Shown here piece after piece: positions 7,817 through 15,789 of a DNA stretch of 64,000 nucleotides. A model generated the notes under the pieces. It made no database searches and had not been told where the DNA came from. It saw only the letters and a program-made list of their open reading frames with translations. Each line of letters begins with the position of its first letter. Position 1 is the stretch's first letter. The position numbers were made by a program, and so were the translations under genes. Location: NCBI GenBank assembly GCA_964598765.1, contig CAZRCZ010000009.1, forward strand, positions 1-64,000, given 5' to 3'. Origin of the DNA: CAZRCZ01 sp964598765. Its GTDB lineage: Bacteria; Sumerlaeota; Sumerlaeia; MVZB01; JAJFLK01.

Positions 7817-9490
7817 ATGGATATGGCACTGCGAGCGGATGAAATCACACAAATTCTTGAGCGGGAGCTTGTTGATTACGACAAGAAACTCGAAGTCGAA
7901 GATGTCGGCACGATTCTCAAACTCGGCGACAACATCGCCACGGTTTACGGATTGCGCCAAGCCATGGCGGGCGAACTGCTCGAATTCCCCGGCGGCGTGA
8001 TGGGGATGGTGTTGAACCTCGAAGAAGCCAGCGTCGGCGTCGCTCTGCTCGGCTCCGACGTCGGCATCAAGGAAGGGGACACGGTCAAGCGAACCGGACG
8101 CATCGCGTCGGTTCCGGTCGGCGACGCCCTCTTGGGGCGCGTCGTCAATCCGCTGGGACAACCGCTGGACGGCAAGGGTCCGATCGCCACCGAGAAATTC
8201 CGCGTCATCGAGCGTCTGGCTCCCAACGTCGTCTCGCGCCAACCGGTGAAGCAACCCCTCATGACCGGACTCAAGGCCGTTGACGCGATGATTCCGATCG
8301 GGCGCGGCCAGCGCGAATTGATAATCGGCGACCGCCAGACGGGCAAGACCGCCGTCGCAGTGGACGCGATCATCAACCAGAAAAACACCGACGTCATCAG
8401 CATCTACGTCGCTATTGGCCAGCGCGCCTCGACGGTCGTGGACGTCGTCAACAAACTTGAACAAAACGGCGCGATGGAAAAGACCATCGTCGTTTCGGCG
8501 ACGGCCAATGAGCCGGCTTCGCTCCTCTACATGGCCCCCTACGCGGGGGTGACGATGGGAGAGGAATTCATGGAGCAGGGCAAACACGTCCTTTGCGTGT
8601 ATGACGATTTGAGCAAGCAAGCCGCCGCGTATCGCCAGCTTGCGCTTCTTTTGCGCCGCCCTCCCGGACGCGAGGCTTATCCCGGAGACGTTTTTTATCT
8701 GCACAGCCGTCTGCTCGAACGCGCCGCCAAATTGGAGGAGCGCTATATCGTCGTCAAGAAGGATGCTCCGGCGAGCACGACCCAAGGCGTCAATGGAAAA
8801 TCATATCGTTACCTCGATGAAGGTCCCAAGCACGCCGAGGAGGATCGCAAGGCGATGTCCAACGCCGACGAGCTTGAGGTCCGCGCCGATCCCACCAGCG
8901 GCGGATCGCTCACCGCGCTTCCGATTATCGAAACACAGGCGGGGGACGTTTCGGGTTACATTCCGACGAACGTCATCTCGATCACCGATGGCCAAATTTA
9001 TCTGGAACCCGATCTTTTCTACGCGGGCGTTCGGCCTGCCATTAACGTCGGCCTTTCGGTCAGCCGCGTCGGCGGGAACGCGCAGACCAAGGCGATGCGC
9101 AAGGTCGGCGGCCAGCTACGTCTGGACATGGCGCAGTATCGGGAGCTTGCGGCGTTCGCGCAGTTCGGCTCCGATCTGGACGCCGCGACGCAGGCTCAAT
9201 TGCGCCGGGGCGAGCGGCTAGTCGAAGTTCTCAAGCAGGATCAATACAATCCTCAACCTTTGGCGAATCAGGTGACGATCCTTTTTGCCGGAAGCAAGGG
9301 TTACCTTGACGATCTGCCCGCATCGCAAGTCAAGGAATTCGAGGCGGGACTAATTAAGTTCCTGCAGACCAAATATCCTGACGTCCTGCATGACATCGAG
9401 AAGATCAAAGACCTTCCCGATCCCTTGCAGGAAAAAATGAAAAAAGCGATTGAGGAATTTAAGAAGGAGTTCACGGCGGGGAAGAAATAA
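7817..9490 (+). CDS. atpA: F-type ATP synthase subunit alpha
   Basis: Alpha is the non-catalytic nucleotide-binding subunit of F1. Walker A is GDRQTGKT at residues 171-178, and MIPIGRGQRELIIGDRQ leads into it. The C-terminal ATP synthase alpha/beta signature lies in PAINVGLSVSRVGGNAQ. Length is 557 residues, longer than the common 500-515 because of an extra segment between about residues 310 and 365 (KKDAPASTTQGVNGKSYRYLD region) and a longer C terminus. Start ATG 7817 or ATG 7823; the second has better spacing (about 9 nt) from AAGGA at 7809. It is preceded by a hexamer repeat rather than by a tight overlap. Confidence 0.96.
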   Translation: MDMALRADEITQILERELVDYDKKLEVEDVGTILKLGDNIATVYGLRQAMAGELLEFPGGVMGMVLNLEEASVGVALLGSDVGIKEGDTVKRTGRIASVPVGDALLGRVVNPLGQPLDGKGPIATEKFRVIERLAPNVVSRQPVKQPLMTGLKAVDAMIPIGRGQRELIIGDRQTGKTAVAVDAIINQKNTDVISIYVAIGQRASTVVDVVNKLEQNGAMEKTIVVSATANEPASLLYMAPYAGVTMGEEFMEQGKHVLCVYDDLSKQAAAYRQLALLLRRPPGREAYPGDVFYLHSRLLERAAKLEERYIVVKKDAPASTTQGVNGKSYRYLDEGPKHAEEDRKAMSNADELEVRADPTSGGSLTALPIIETQAGDVSGYIPTNVISITDGQIYLEPDLFYAGVRPAINVGLSVSRVGGNAQTKAMRKVGGQLRLDMAQYRELAAFAQFGSDLDAATQAQLRRGERLVEVLKQDQYNPQPLANQVTILFAGSKGYLDDLPASQVKEFEAGLIKFLQTKYPDVLHDIEKIKDLPDPLQEKMKKAIEEFKKEFTAGKK

Positions 9491-9492
9491 GA

Positions 9493-10374
9493 ATGGCGGA
9501 AACAACCAAAGTTCTTCGACGCCGATTGCGCTCGGTCAAGGCGACCAAGCAGGTGACGCGCGCGATGGAGATGGTCTCTGCGGCCAAACTCCGCCGGGCG
9601 CAGTCGGTTCTCATGGCCGGACGCCCTTTTGCCGCCAAGCTTCAGGAGTTGCTTTCCTACTTGGCCGGAAGCGAATCGGTCGCCGGGCATCCTCTCTTCG
9701 CCGAGCGCGAGATCAAGCGCGCCACGCTGGCAGTCTTCACCGCCGACCGCGGACTCTGCGGCGGGTTTAACGCCAACATCATCCGGCTCGTCGAGAATGA
9801 ACTCAAATCGCGCCCCGAAATTCAGTGGGAATTGTTTTGCGTCGGCAAGAAGGGGGCCGATTATTTCCGCAAACGCGGCTACAACGTCGTCGAACGGATC
9901 GTCGGACTTTCGGGAAGACCGGACGCCGAGTTGGCGCGAAAAGTTTCGGATCAATTGCTGGGACGTTTCACATCCGGCCAGACTGACGCGGTCTATTTGG
10001 CTTACTCCGCGTTCAAAAGCATGGCGGTTTTTCGACCGACCATCGCCCGATTTCTGAATCTGAACGCGGCGGACTTGGCCGGCCCGCAAAAAGAAAAGTC
10101 CAAGGGACCGAATTTGGATTACATCATGGAGCCGTCGGGCGAGCGGGTCTTTAACGCGCTCCTCCCGCGCTATCTGACCTCGCGCGTTTACATCACGTTC
10201 GCCGAGGTCTTCACTTCCGAGCACAGCGCGCGGATGATCGCCATGAACAACGCGACCAAGAATTGCAAGGAACTGGTGGATTCGCTCACTCTCCGAATGA
10301 ACAAGGCGCGCCAAGGCCAGATCACGCGGGAATTGATAGACATTGTCGGCGGAGCGAAGGCGATTGCGGAGTGA
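9493..10374 (+). CDS. atpG: F-type ATP synthase subunit gamma
   Basis: Gamma is the central rotor shaft. The 293-residue protein has the expected N-terminal helix (RRRLRSVKATKQVTRAMEMV), the VFTADRGLCGGFNANI segment in the Rossmann-like part, and the C-terminal family signature ALLPRYLTSRVYITFAE through EHSARMIAMNNATKNC. It follows atpA after 2 bp and precedes atpD by 48 bp. No rotor-insertion hallmarks of chloroplast or cyanobacterial gamma are visible. Confidence 0.95.
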   Translation: MAETTKVLRRRLRSVKATKQVTRAMEMVSAAKLRRAQSVLMAGRPFAAKLQELLSYLAGSESVAGHPLFAEREIKRATLAVFTADRGLCGGFNANIIRLVENELKSRPEIQWELFCVGKKGADYFRKRGYNVVERIVGLSGRPDAELARKVSDQLLGRFTSGQTDAVYLAYSAFKSMAVFRPTIARFLNLNAADLAGPQKEKSKGPNLDYIMEPSGERVFNALLPRYLTSRVYITFAEVFTSEHSARMIAMNNATKNCKELVDSLTLRMNKARQGQITRELIDIVGGAKAIAE

Positions 10375-10422
10375 GAGAAGCCGAAGATTTATTGAAACGC
10401 TGAGACACAAAGGAACACGCAA

Positions 10423-11838
10423 ATGAACATCGGAAAAATCAAACAAGTCATCGGTCCCACGTTGGACATTGAGTTCAACGCGGACCAGCTTCCCAACATT
10501 CTCAACGCCATCACGATCAACACGGGGGACAACCGCACTCTGACGGTCGAGGCGGCCCAGCACATCGGCAACAACGTCGTGCGTTGCGTCTCGATGGGGC
10601 CGACCGACGGCTTGGTGCGCGGGACCGAATGCGTGGACACCGGCGCGCCGATCTCCGTTCCCGTCGGGGAGCAGGTTTTGGGACACATCTTCAATCTTCT
10701 CGGCGACACGCTCGACGGACGAACCGCGTTGCCTCACCCCGATCAGCGCTGGCCGATCCATCGTTCCAGTTCCGCGCTCACCGACACCCTGCCCGCGACC
10801 ACGGTTCTTGAAACCGGCATCAAGGTCGTGGATTTGCTGGCTCCCTACGCCAAGGGGGGCAAGGTTGGATTGTTCGGCGGCGCGGGGGTCGGCAAAACCG
10901 TCATCATCATGGAACTCATCACGAACATCGCCAAGCATCACGGCGGCTTTTCGGTCTTCGGCGGCGTCGGCGAGCGGACGCGCGAAGGCAACGACCTCTG
11001 GCTCGAAATGAATGAAAGCGGAGTCGTCAGCCACGAGGACGGCAAAAGCAAGGCCGCGCTCGTCTTCGGCCAAATGAACGAACCTCCCGGAGCGCGCCTC
11101 CGTGTCGCGCTTTCCGCCCTTACCATGACCGAATACTTTCGCGATGAAATGGGGCAGGACGTGCTCCTCTTCATTGACAACATTTTCCGTTTCACGCAGG
11201 CCGGTTCCGAGGTTTCCGCCTTGTTGGGCCGGATGCCTTCGGCGGTCGGTTACCAGCCGACGCTGACGACGGAGATGGGAAATCTGCAGGAGCGAATCGC
11301 CTCGACCAAGAAGGGTTCGATCACGTCCGTCCAAGCGGTCTATGTTCCCGCCGACGACCTGACCGATCCCGCTCCGGCCAACACGTTCACGCACTTGGAC
11401 GCGACGACGGTGCTCTCGCGCCAAATCGCCGAGTTAGGAATTTATCCCGCCGTGGATCCGCTCGACTCGACGAGCCGCCTGATGGACCCCAAGATCGTCG
11501 GCGCGGAGCATTACGCGGTCAAATCCAAAGTTCAGCAGATTCTCCAGCGCTACAAGGACCTCCAGGACATCATCGCCATTCTGGGCATGGAGGAACTTTC
11601 CGACGACGACAAACTGATCGTGTCGCGGGCGCGGAAAATTCAGCGTTTCCTTTCCCAGCCGTTCCACGTCGCCGAAGCGTTTACGGGGCGCGCCGGAGCC
11701 TACGTCAAACTGGCCGATTCCATCGCCGGGTTCAAGGCCATCGCCGACGGCGCGATGGACGAGGTTCCCGAGCCGATGTTCTACATGGCCGGAACGATTG
11801 ACGAAGTTCGGGATCGCTTCAAGAAGCAGAAGAATTAA
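10423..11838 (+). CDS. atpD: F-type ATP synthase subunit beta
   Basis: Beta is the catalytic subunit. Walker A GGAGVGKT lies at residues 152-159, GERTREGNDL carries the catalytic glutamate, Walker B is LLFIDNIFRFTQAGSEVSAL, and the segment ATTVLSRQIAELGIYPAVD-P-LDSTSR is the family signature. Length (471) is standard. An AAAGGA ribosome site sits 8 nt upstream, inside a stretch (about 10394-10420, acgctgagacacaaaggaac) that resembles a single arm of the intergenic repeats in this window. Confidence 0.97.
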   Translation: MNIGKIKQVIGPTLDIEFNADQLPNILNAITINTGDNRTLTVEAAQHIGNNVVRCVSMGPTDGLVRGTECVDTGAPISVPVGEQVLGHIFNLLGDTLDGRTALPHPDQRWPIHRSSSALTDTLPATTVLETGIKVVDLLAPYAKGGKVGLFGGAGVGKTVIIMELITNIAKHHGGFSVFGGVGERTREGNDLWLEMNESGVVSHEDGKSKAALVFGQMNEPPGARLRVALSALTMTEYFRDEMGQDVLLFIDNIFRFTQAGSEVSALLGRMPSAVGYQPTLTTEMGNLQERIASTKKGSITSVQAVYVPADDLTDPAPANTFTHLDATTVLSRQIAELGIYPAVDPLDSTSRLMDPKIVGAEHYAVKSKVQQILQRYKDLQDIIAILGMEELSDDDKLIVSRARKIQRFLSQPFHVAEAFTGRAGAYVKLADSIAGFKAIADGAMDEVPEPMFYMAGTIDEVRDRFKKQKN

Positions 11839-11856
11839 GAAAAGAGACGCTAAATC

Positions 11857-12108
11857 ATGGCCGACTTCCAACTTCAAATTTATACGCAGGAGAAAAAAGT
11901 CTTCGAGGGAACGGTGACTTCGCTCGTCGCGCCCGGAGAAGAGGGGTATCTCGGCGTCTTGGCCAATCATGCGCCGCTGGTGACGAACTTGGGCAACGGG
12001 AAATTGACTCTGCGCCAAGGGGACAAAACCATCGAACATGCCGTCTCCGGCGGATTCCTCGAAGTCCACGCCAATCAAGCCGTGATCTTGGCCGATTCCC
12101 TGACTTAG
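11857..12108 (+). CDS. atpC: F-type ATP synthase subunit epsilon, short form
   Basis: Epsilon links the rotor shaft to the c-ring. This protein has 83 residues against roughly 130-140 in E. coli or Bacillus. The N-terminal beta-sandwich is complete: LQIYTQEKKVFEGTVTSLVA, GEEGYLGVLANHAPLVT and VSGGFLEVHANQAVILADS are all present. It stops right where the two-helix C-terminal domain should begin. That helical domain inhibits ATP hydrolysis in other bacteria, so this synthase cannot use epsilon inhibition in the usual way. The stop is followed after 6 bp by another intact gene, so it is not an edge artefact. Confidence 0.92.
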   Translation: MADFQLQIYTQEKKVFEGTVTSLVAPGEEGYLGVLANHAPLVTNLGNGKLTLRQGDKTIEHAVSGGFLEVHANQAVILADSLT

Positions 12109-12114
12109 TCCGCG

Positions 12115-12360
12115 ATGAACGTGACGGTTCGCTATTTTCAGACCGCGCAGAAAGCGGTCGGTTGCGCAAGCGAGACGATTTCACTTCCCGATGCCTCCTC
12201 CATTGCCGAGCTGGTAAAAATTTTGGAACAACGCCACCCGAACTTGATCCCATTGACGTCCAGCCTGCTTTTTGCGTTGAATGAAGAAAATGCGGTTTTG
12301 GATCAGGCGATGAAAAACGGGGACATCATCGCATTGCTTCCTCCCTTTTCCGGCGGTTAA
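12115..12360 (+). CDS. MoaD/ThiS-like sulfur-carrier protein
   Basis: This 81-residue beta-grasp protein ends in LLPPFSGG, the C-terminal Gly-Gly that is adenylated and thiocarboxylated in MoaD, the small subunit of molybdopterin synthase. The N terminus VTVRYFQTAQKAVGCASETI and the LFALNEENAVLDQAMKNGDIIAL region fit MoaD better than ThiS. No MoaE or other Moa gene is visible in the window. It begins 6 bp after atpC and so is probably co-transcribed with the ATP synthase. Its partner must be encoded elsewhere; a role in another sulfur transfer cannot be excluded. Confidence 0.8.
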   Translation: MNVTVRYFQTAQKAVGCASETISLPDASSIAELVKILEQRHPNLIPLTSSLLFALNEENAVLDQAMKNGDIIALLPPFSGG

Positions 12361-12390
12361 CGGCGGTTTGAAGAAGAAGTAAGATGCCTA

Positions 12391-12463
12391 GGACACGGAC
12401 AAATACGGACGAACACGGATCAAACTTCTCTTCATCCGTGTTCGTCCGTGTTTGTCCGTGTCC
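12391..12463. repeat. Near-perfect 30-bp inverted repeat, ACGGAC type
   Basis: The arms at 12391-12420 (ggacacggacaaatacggac, then gaacacggat) and 12434-12463 are reverse complements at 29 of 30 positions around a 13-nt loop. Each arm shows a 10-bp period (acggacaaat/acggacgaac/acggat). It is the best-preserved hairpin of its kind in the window and lies between the MoaD-like gene and the isoaspartyl peptidase gene. Confidence 0.9.
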
Positions 12464-12512
12464 CATTTCTTTTCTTTTTCCTCTCTTGGCTTTTTGCTTT
12501 TTCGTGTTCACC

Positions 12513-13502
12513 ATGAATCCAATGATCGCCGACGAACCCGTTCCCAAGCCGACGCCGACTCCGGCTACTCCGCCGGCCTCGAAGGAACCCGCTATTATCG
12601 CCCACGGCGGAGCAGGAACGCCCGTGGATCGCTCCATCGCGCTGGCTCCCGCCGTTGAAGCCGCGTGGAAAAAACTGGCGGTAGGCGGCTCCGCGCTCGA
12701 CGCCGCCGTTGCCGGGGCCGTCGTCTTGGAGGACGATCCGACCTTCAACGCCGGAACCGGTTCCAACATCCGCATGGACGGCCAGACGGTTCAAATGGAC
12801 GCGGCGGTGATGAACGAACGGGGGGACTTTGGCGCGGTGGCCGTGCTTGAGCGCGTGAAGAATCCCGTGCTCGTCGCGCGCGCCGTGATGAACACGCCGC
12901 ATCTTCTTCTCGCCGGCGAGGGCGCGACGCGCTTCGCCCGAACGCTCGGCATGGCCGATTATGATCCGCGCACGACCGAGAGCCTGCAACGCTACAAGAC
13001 TCTCCGGCAACGCATGGGCAACGGCGGGTTGGGGGAAGAGTGGAAGGAATTCGACTGGAAGAAGCACTGGAATTTTCCGACGTCGCTTGAAGACGCGCTT
13101 AAGCCGAAGGACACAATCGGCGTCGTCGTCCGCGACGGAAAAGGGGGATTCGCCGCCGCGATCAGCACCGGCGGAACCTCAACCACGCTCTATGGGCGAG
13201 TCGGCGACGTGCCGATCATGGGAGCCGGAATTTTTGCTGGCCCCGCCGGAGCCGTCGCCGCGACCGGATGGGGCGAATACATCATCCGAGAAAATCTGAG
13301 CCGAAAAGTTTACGAGTGGATCGCCGCCGGAATGTCTCCCAAGGACGCGGTCGCCAAGGGGCTTGCGCTCTATCCCGCCCACGTCGGCATCGGGCTTATT
13401 GCTCTCTCCGCCGATGGAACCGCCGCCGCATCCAACACGACGATGGCGTGGGCGGGCAAAGTTGGAGGCGCGTCGCTCAGCGCGGATCAGCGGGGACAGT
13501 GA
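12513..13502 (+). CDS. Isoaspartyl peptidase / type III L-asparaginase (Ntn hydrolase)
   Basis: This enzyme hydrolyses beta-aspartyl dipeptides or L-asparagine. AIIAHGGAGTP, ALDAAVAGAVVLEDDPTFNAG and GTGSNIRMDGQTVQMDAAVM belong to the alpha half. Autocleavage is expected before the nucleophile Thr201 in KDTIGVVVRD, giving a beta half with ISTGGTSTTLYGRVGDVP and GAGIFAGPAGAVAATGWGE. The start is uncertain. ATG 12513 is used here; the frame is open to 12384, and the extra codons would translate the upstream hairpin plus a hydrophobic run (ISFLFPLLAFCFFVF) that could act as a signal peptide with TTG 12486. Periplasmic members exist, so that longer form is a real alternative. Confidence 0.85.
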   Translation: MNPMIADEPVPKPTPTPATPPASKEPAIIAHGGAGTPVDRSIALAPAVEAAWKKLAVGGSALDAAVAGAVVLEDDPTFNAGTGSNIRMDGQTVQMDAAVMNERGDFGAVAVLERVKNPVLVARAVMNTPHLLLAGEGATRFARTLGMADYDPRTTESLQRYKTLRQRMGNGGLGEEWKEFDWKKHWNFPTSLEDALKPKDTIGVVVRDGKGGFAAAISTGGTSTTLYGRVGDVPIMGAGIFAGPAGAVAATGWGEYIIRENLSRKVYEWIAAGMSPKDAVAKGLALYPAHVGIGLIALSADGTAAASNTTMAWAGKVGGASLSADQRGQ

Positions 13503-13569
13503 CTCCGACCTAAGATTTCTCGGGATGAGTCCGACAAAGGGTTGATTTGAACGCTTCGCGGCGTTATGA

Positions 13570-13983
13570 GTGTCGGTCATGACCTCCGGAACGATCTTCG
13601 TTGTCTGCGTCGCGTTTGCGGTTTTCCTGCTGACCCTCCACGAAATCCGGCGTTACGCGCTGGCGAAGAAAAATCCCGCCTCGTTCCCCTACCCGCGCAG
13701 ACGATTGGCCCGCCGGATTGGGATCGGCATCTTGGTCATCGCGGTTTTATTTCTCATTCAGTTTCGTCCCGTCGAGCACGGTCCTTGGATCGAAGTCGTC
13801 TGGTTGGGTTTTTGCGCGCTGATTGTCGCGGTGATTCTCCTGCTCACTCTGCGCGATCTGCACGAGACAAGCGTCTCGGTTGTCGGCGAACACCAGCGGT
13901 TTCACCATGAAGCCGAACAACGCATCCGCTCGGTCATCCAATCCGAACTAAAGCCCCGCGACAAAACTCCCGGGTCCCGTTGA
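13570..13983 (+). CDS. Small membrane protein of unknown function
   Basis: The 137-residue protein has three predicted membrane helices (about residues 6-24, 48-66 and 74-94), with a positively charged loop (YPRRRLARR) and a C-terminal amphipathic, charged tail after LRDLHET. I do not recognise the family. GTG 13570 gives the start used; ATG 13579 is equally possible. It sits between the isoaspartyl peptidase gene and ettA on the same strand, followed by a hexamer repeat. Confidence 0.65.
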   Translation: MSVMTSGTIFVVCVAFAVFLLTLHEIRRYALAKKNPASFPYPRRRLARRIGIGILVIAVLFLIQFRPVEHGPWIEVVWLGFCALIVAVILLLTLRDLHETSVSVVGEHQRFHHEAEQRIRSVIQSELKPRDKTPGSR

Positions 13984-14004
13984 GTACGAAAGTCACTTCT
14001 TCCG

Positions 14005-14046
14005 CTTTTCTTGCTCCTGCTCTTACTCTTGCTCTTGCTCTAATCC
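14005..14046 (-). repeat. GAGCAA/GAGTAA hexamer run upstream of ettA
   Basis: On the minus strand the run reads attagagcaagagcaagagt followed by aagagcaggagcaag. It closely matches the run between atpH and atpA, including the preceding gatta, and lies about 40 bp before the ettA start. Confidence 0.75.
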
Positions 14047-14086
14047 CATAAACCCCTTATAACTTCTCGCGCGAAGGAGCGCATTC

Positions 14087-15766
14087 ATGGCGGGCGAATA
14101 CATCTTTACCATGCTCGGTTTATGCAAGAGCTATGGCACCAAACAGATTCTGAAAGACATCAATCTTTGTTTCTATCCGGGAGCCAAGATCGGCATTGTC
14201 GGCGAGAACGGTTCGGGCAAATCCACGGTTCTGAGGATTATGGCGGGCGTGGACAAGGAATTTGAGGGACGAGCCGAACCGGAAAAAGGGCGTCGCATCG
14301 GTTACGTCCCGCAGGAGCCGACGCTCGATCCAACCAAGGATGTTCGCGGAAACATCGAAACCGCCTTCGCTCCGATCAAGGCGCTCCTGCAAGCCTACGA
14401 CGACGTGTCCGCCAAGATGGGAGGCGATCTCTCCCCCGAAGAGATGGACAAGGCGATGAATCGGATGGCGGAATTGCAGGATAAAATTGACGCCGTCGGA
14501 GGATGGGAATTGGATCGCGCGCTGGACGCCGCCGCCGACGCGCTGGTTCTGCCTCCGGACGACATGGACGTGACGAAACTTTCCGGCGGGGAGCGGCGTC
14601 GAGTCGCGCTCTGCAAGGCTCTGCTGGAGAAACCCGATCTCCTCTTGCTCGACGAACCGACGAACCACCTCGACGCCGAAACGGTCGAGTGGCTCGAAGA
14701 GCAACTGCGAGATTATCCCGGCACGGTCATCATCGTCACGCACGACCGCTATTTTCTCGACCACATCACGAAATGGATTTTGGAATTGGACGGCGGTCGC
14801 GGAATTCCGTTCGAGGGGAATTACACCTCTTGGCTCGAACAAAAACTGGATCGCCTCGCCAAGGCGGAGAAGAAGGAATCGGAGCGTCGCAAATCGCTCC
14901 AGCGCGAATTGCGCTGGATTCACATGAGCGCGGGGGATCGCCACAAGGAAAGCCACGAGCGGATTTCCCAATACGAGCAACTCGTCGCGCGCGAACGCGC
15001 CGCTTCGGACGAAGAGGCGAGCGTCATCGAAATTCCCCCCGGGCCGCGATTGGGCAACGACGTTTTGGAATTCAAAGGAGTCGGCAAGAGTTTCGGGAAA
15101 AGTCCGCTCATCAACGATCTTTCCTTCGTTCTCTCGCGCGGAGCGATCGTCGGCGTCATCGGTCCCAACGGCGCGGGAAAAACGACCCTCTTCCGGATGA
15201 TCTTGGGGCAGGAAAAACAGGACGGCGGGGATATCCGGCTCGGCTCGACCGTCGAACCCGCCTACGTGGACCAGCACCGCGACTCGCTGAACGGCGAGAA
15301 CACCGTTTATCAGGAAATCAGCGGCGGACAGGATTCGTTCAAACTTGGATCGCGAACGATTCCCGCGCGGAGTTACGTTGGCCAGTTCAATTTCAAGGGG
15401 ACCGACCAGCAGAAGCTCGTCAAGAATCTCTCCGGCGGCGAGCGCAACCGCGTGCATCTGGCCAAGCTGATCCGTCGCGGCGGAAATTTTCTAATGCTCG
15501 ACGAGCCGACCAACGATCTGGACGTCAATGCTCTGCGGATGTTGGAGGACGCGATCAACGGATTCAGCGGTTGCGCGATGATCATCAGCCATGACCGCTT
15601 TTTCCTCGACCGCGTCTGCACGAACCTGCTTGTTTTTGAGGGGGACGGAAAAATCCGTTGGTTCGAAGGAAACTTTCAGGATTACGAGCGTTCGCGTCGC
15701 GAGGAATTGGGCGAAAAAGCCTTCCTCAACCGCCGCTCGCGATACAAGAAATTGACTCTCCATTAG
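14087..15766 (+). CDS. ettA: Energy-dependent translational throttle protein EttA (ABC-F ATPase)
   Basis: EttA binds the ribosomal E site and gates the first elongation step according to the ATP/ADP ratio. The 559-residue protein carries two ABC cassettes. The first has GENGSGKST, LSGGERRRVALC and DEPTNHLD; the second has GPNGAGKTT, LSGGERNRVHLA and DEPTNDLD. The linker between cassettes (LDRLAKAEKKESERRKSLQ then RELRWIHMSAGDRHKESHER) is the ABC-F P-site tRNA-interaction motif, and the EttA-type arm (about residues 95-145) is present. Length matches E. coli EttA (555). A GGAG site precedes ATG 14087. Confidence 0.93.
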   Translation: MAGEYIFTMLGLCKSYGTKQILKDINLCFYPGAKIGIVGENGSGKSTVLRIMAGVDKEFEGRAEPEKGRRIGYVPQEPTLDPTKDVRGNIETAFAPIKALLQAYDDVSAKMGGDLSPEEMDKAMNRMAELQDKIDAVGGWELDRALDAAADALVLPPDDMDVTKLSGGERRRVALCKALLEKPDLLLLDEPTNHLDAETVEWLEEQLRDYPGTVIIVTHDRYFLDHITKWILELDGGRGIPFEGNYTSWLEQKLDRLAKAEKKESERRKSLQRELRWIHMSAGDRHKESHERISQYEQLVARERAASDEEASVIEIPPGPRLGNDVLEFKGVGKSFGKSPLINDLSFVLSRGAIVGVIGPNGAGKTTLFRMILGQEKQDGGDIRLGSTVEPAYVDQHRDSLNGENTVYQEISGGQDSFKLGSRTIPARSYVGQFNFKGTDQQKLVKNLSGGERNRVHLAKLIRRGGNFLMLDEPTNDLDVNALRMLEDAINGFSGCAMIISHDRFFLDRVCTNLLVFEGDGKIRWFEGNFQDYERSRREELGEKAFLNRRSRYKKLTLH

Positions 15767-15789
15767 AGCAATTTTTGATCAGGCTTATT

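Noticed and set aside
9301..11424. 707-codon minus frame over atpG and atpD
   Set aside because: Antisense shadow of conserved ATP synthase genes; GC-rich codon bias keeps it open.
12384..12512. Upstream extension of the isoaspartyl peptidase including a hydrophobic run
   Set aside because: Its first 30 codons translate an inverted repeat; kept only as an alternative signal-peptide start because a later TTG cannot be ruled out.
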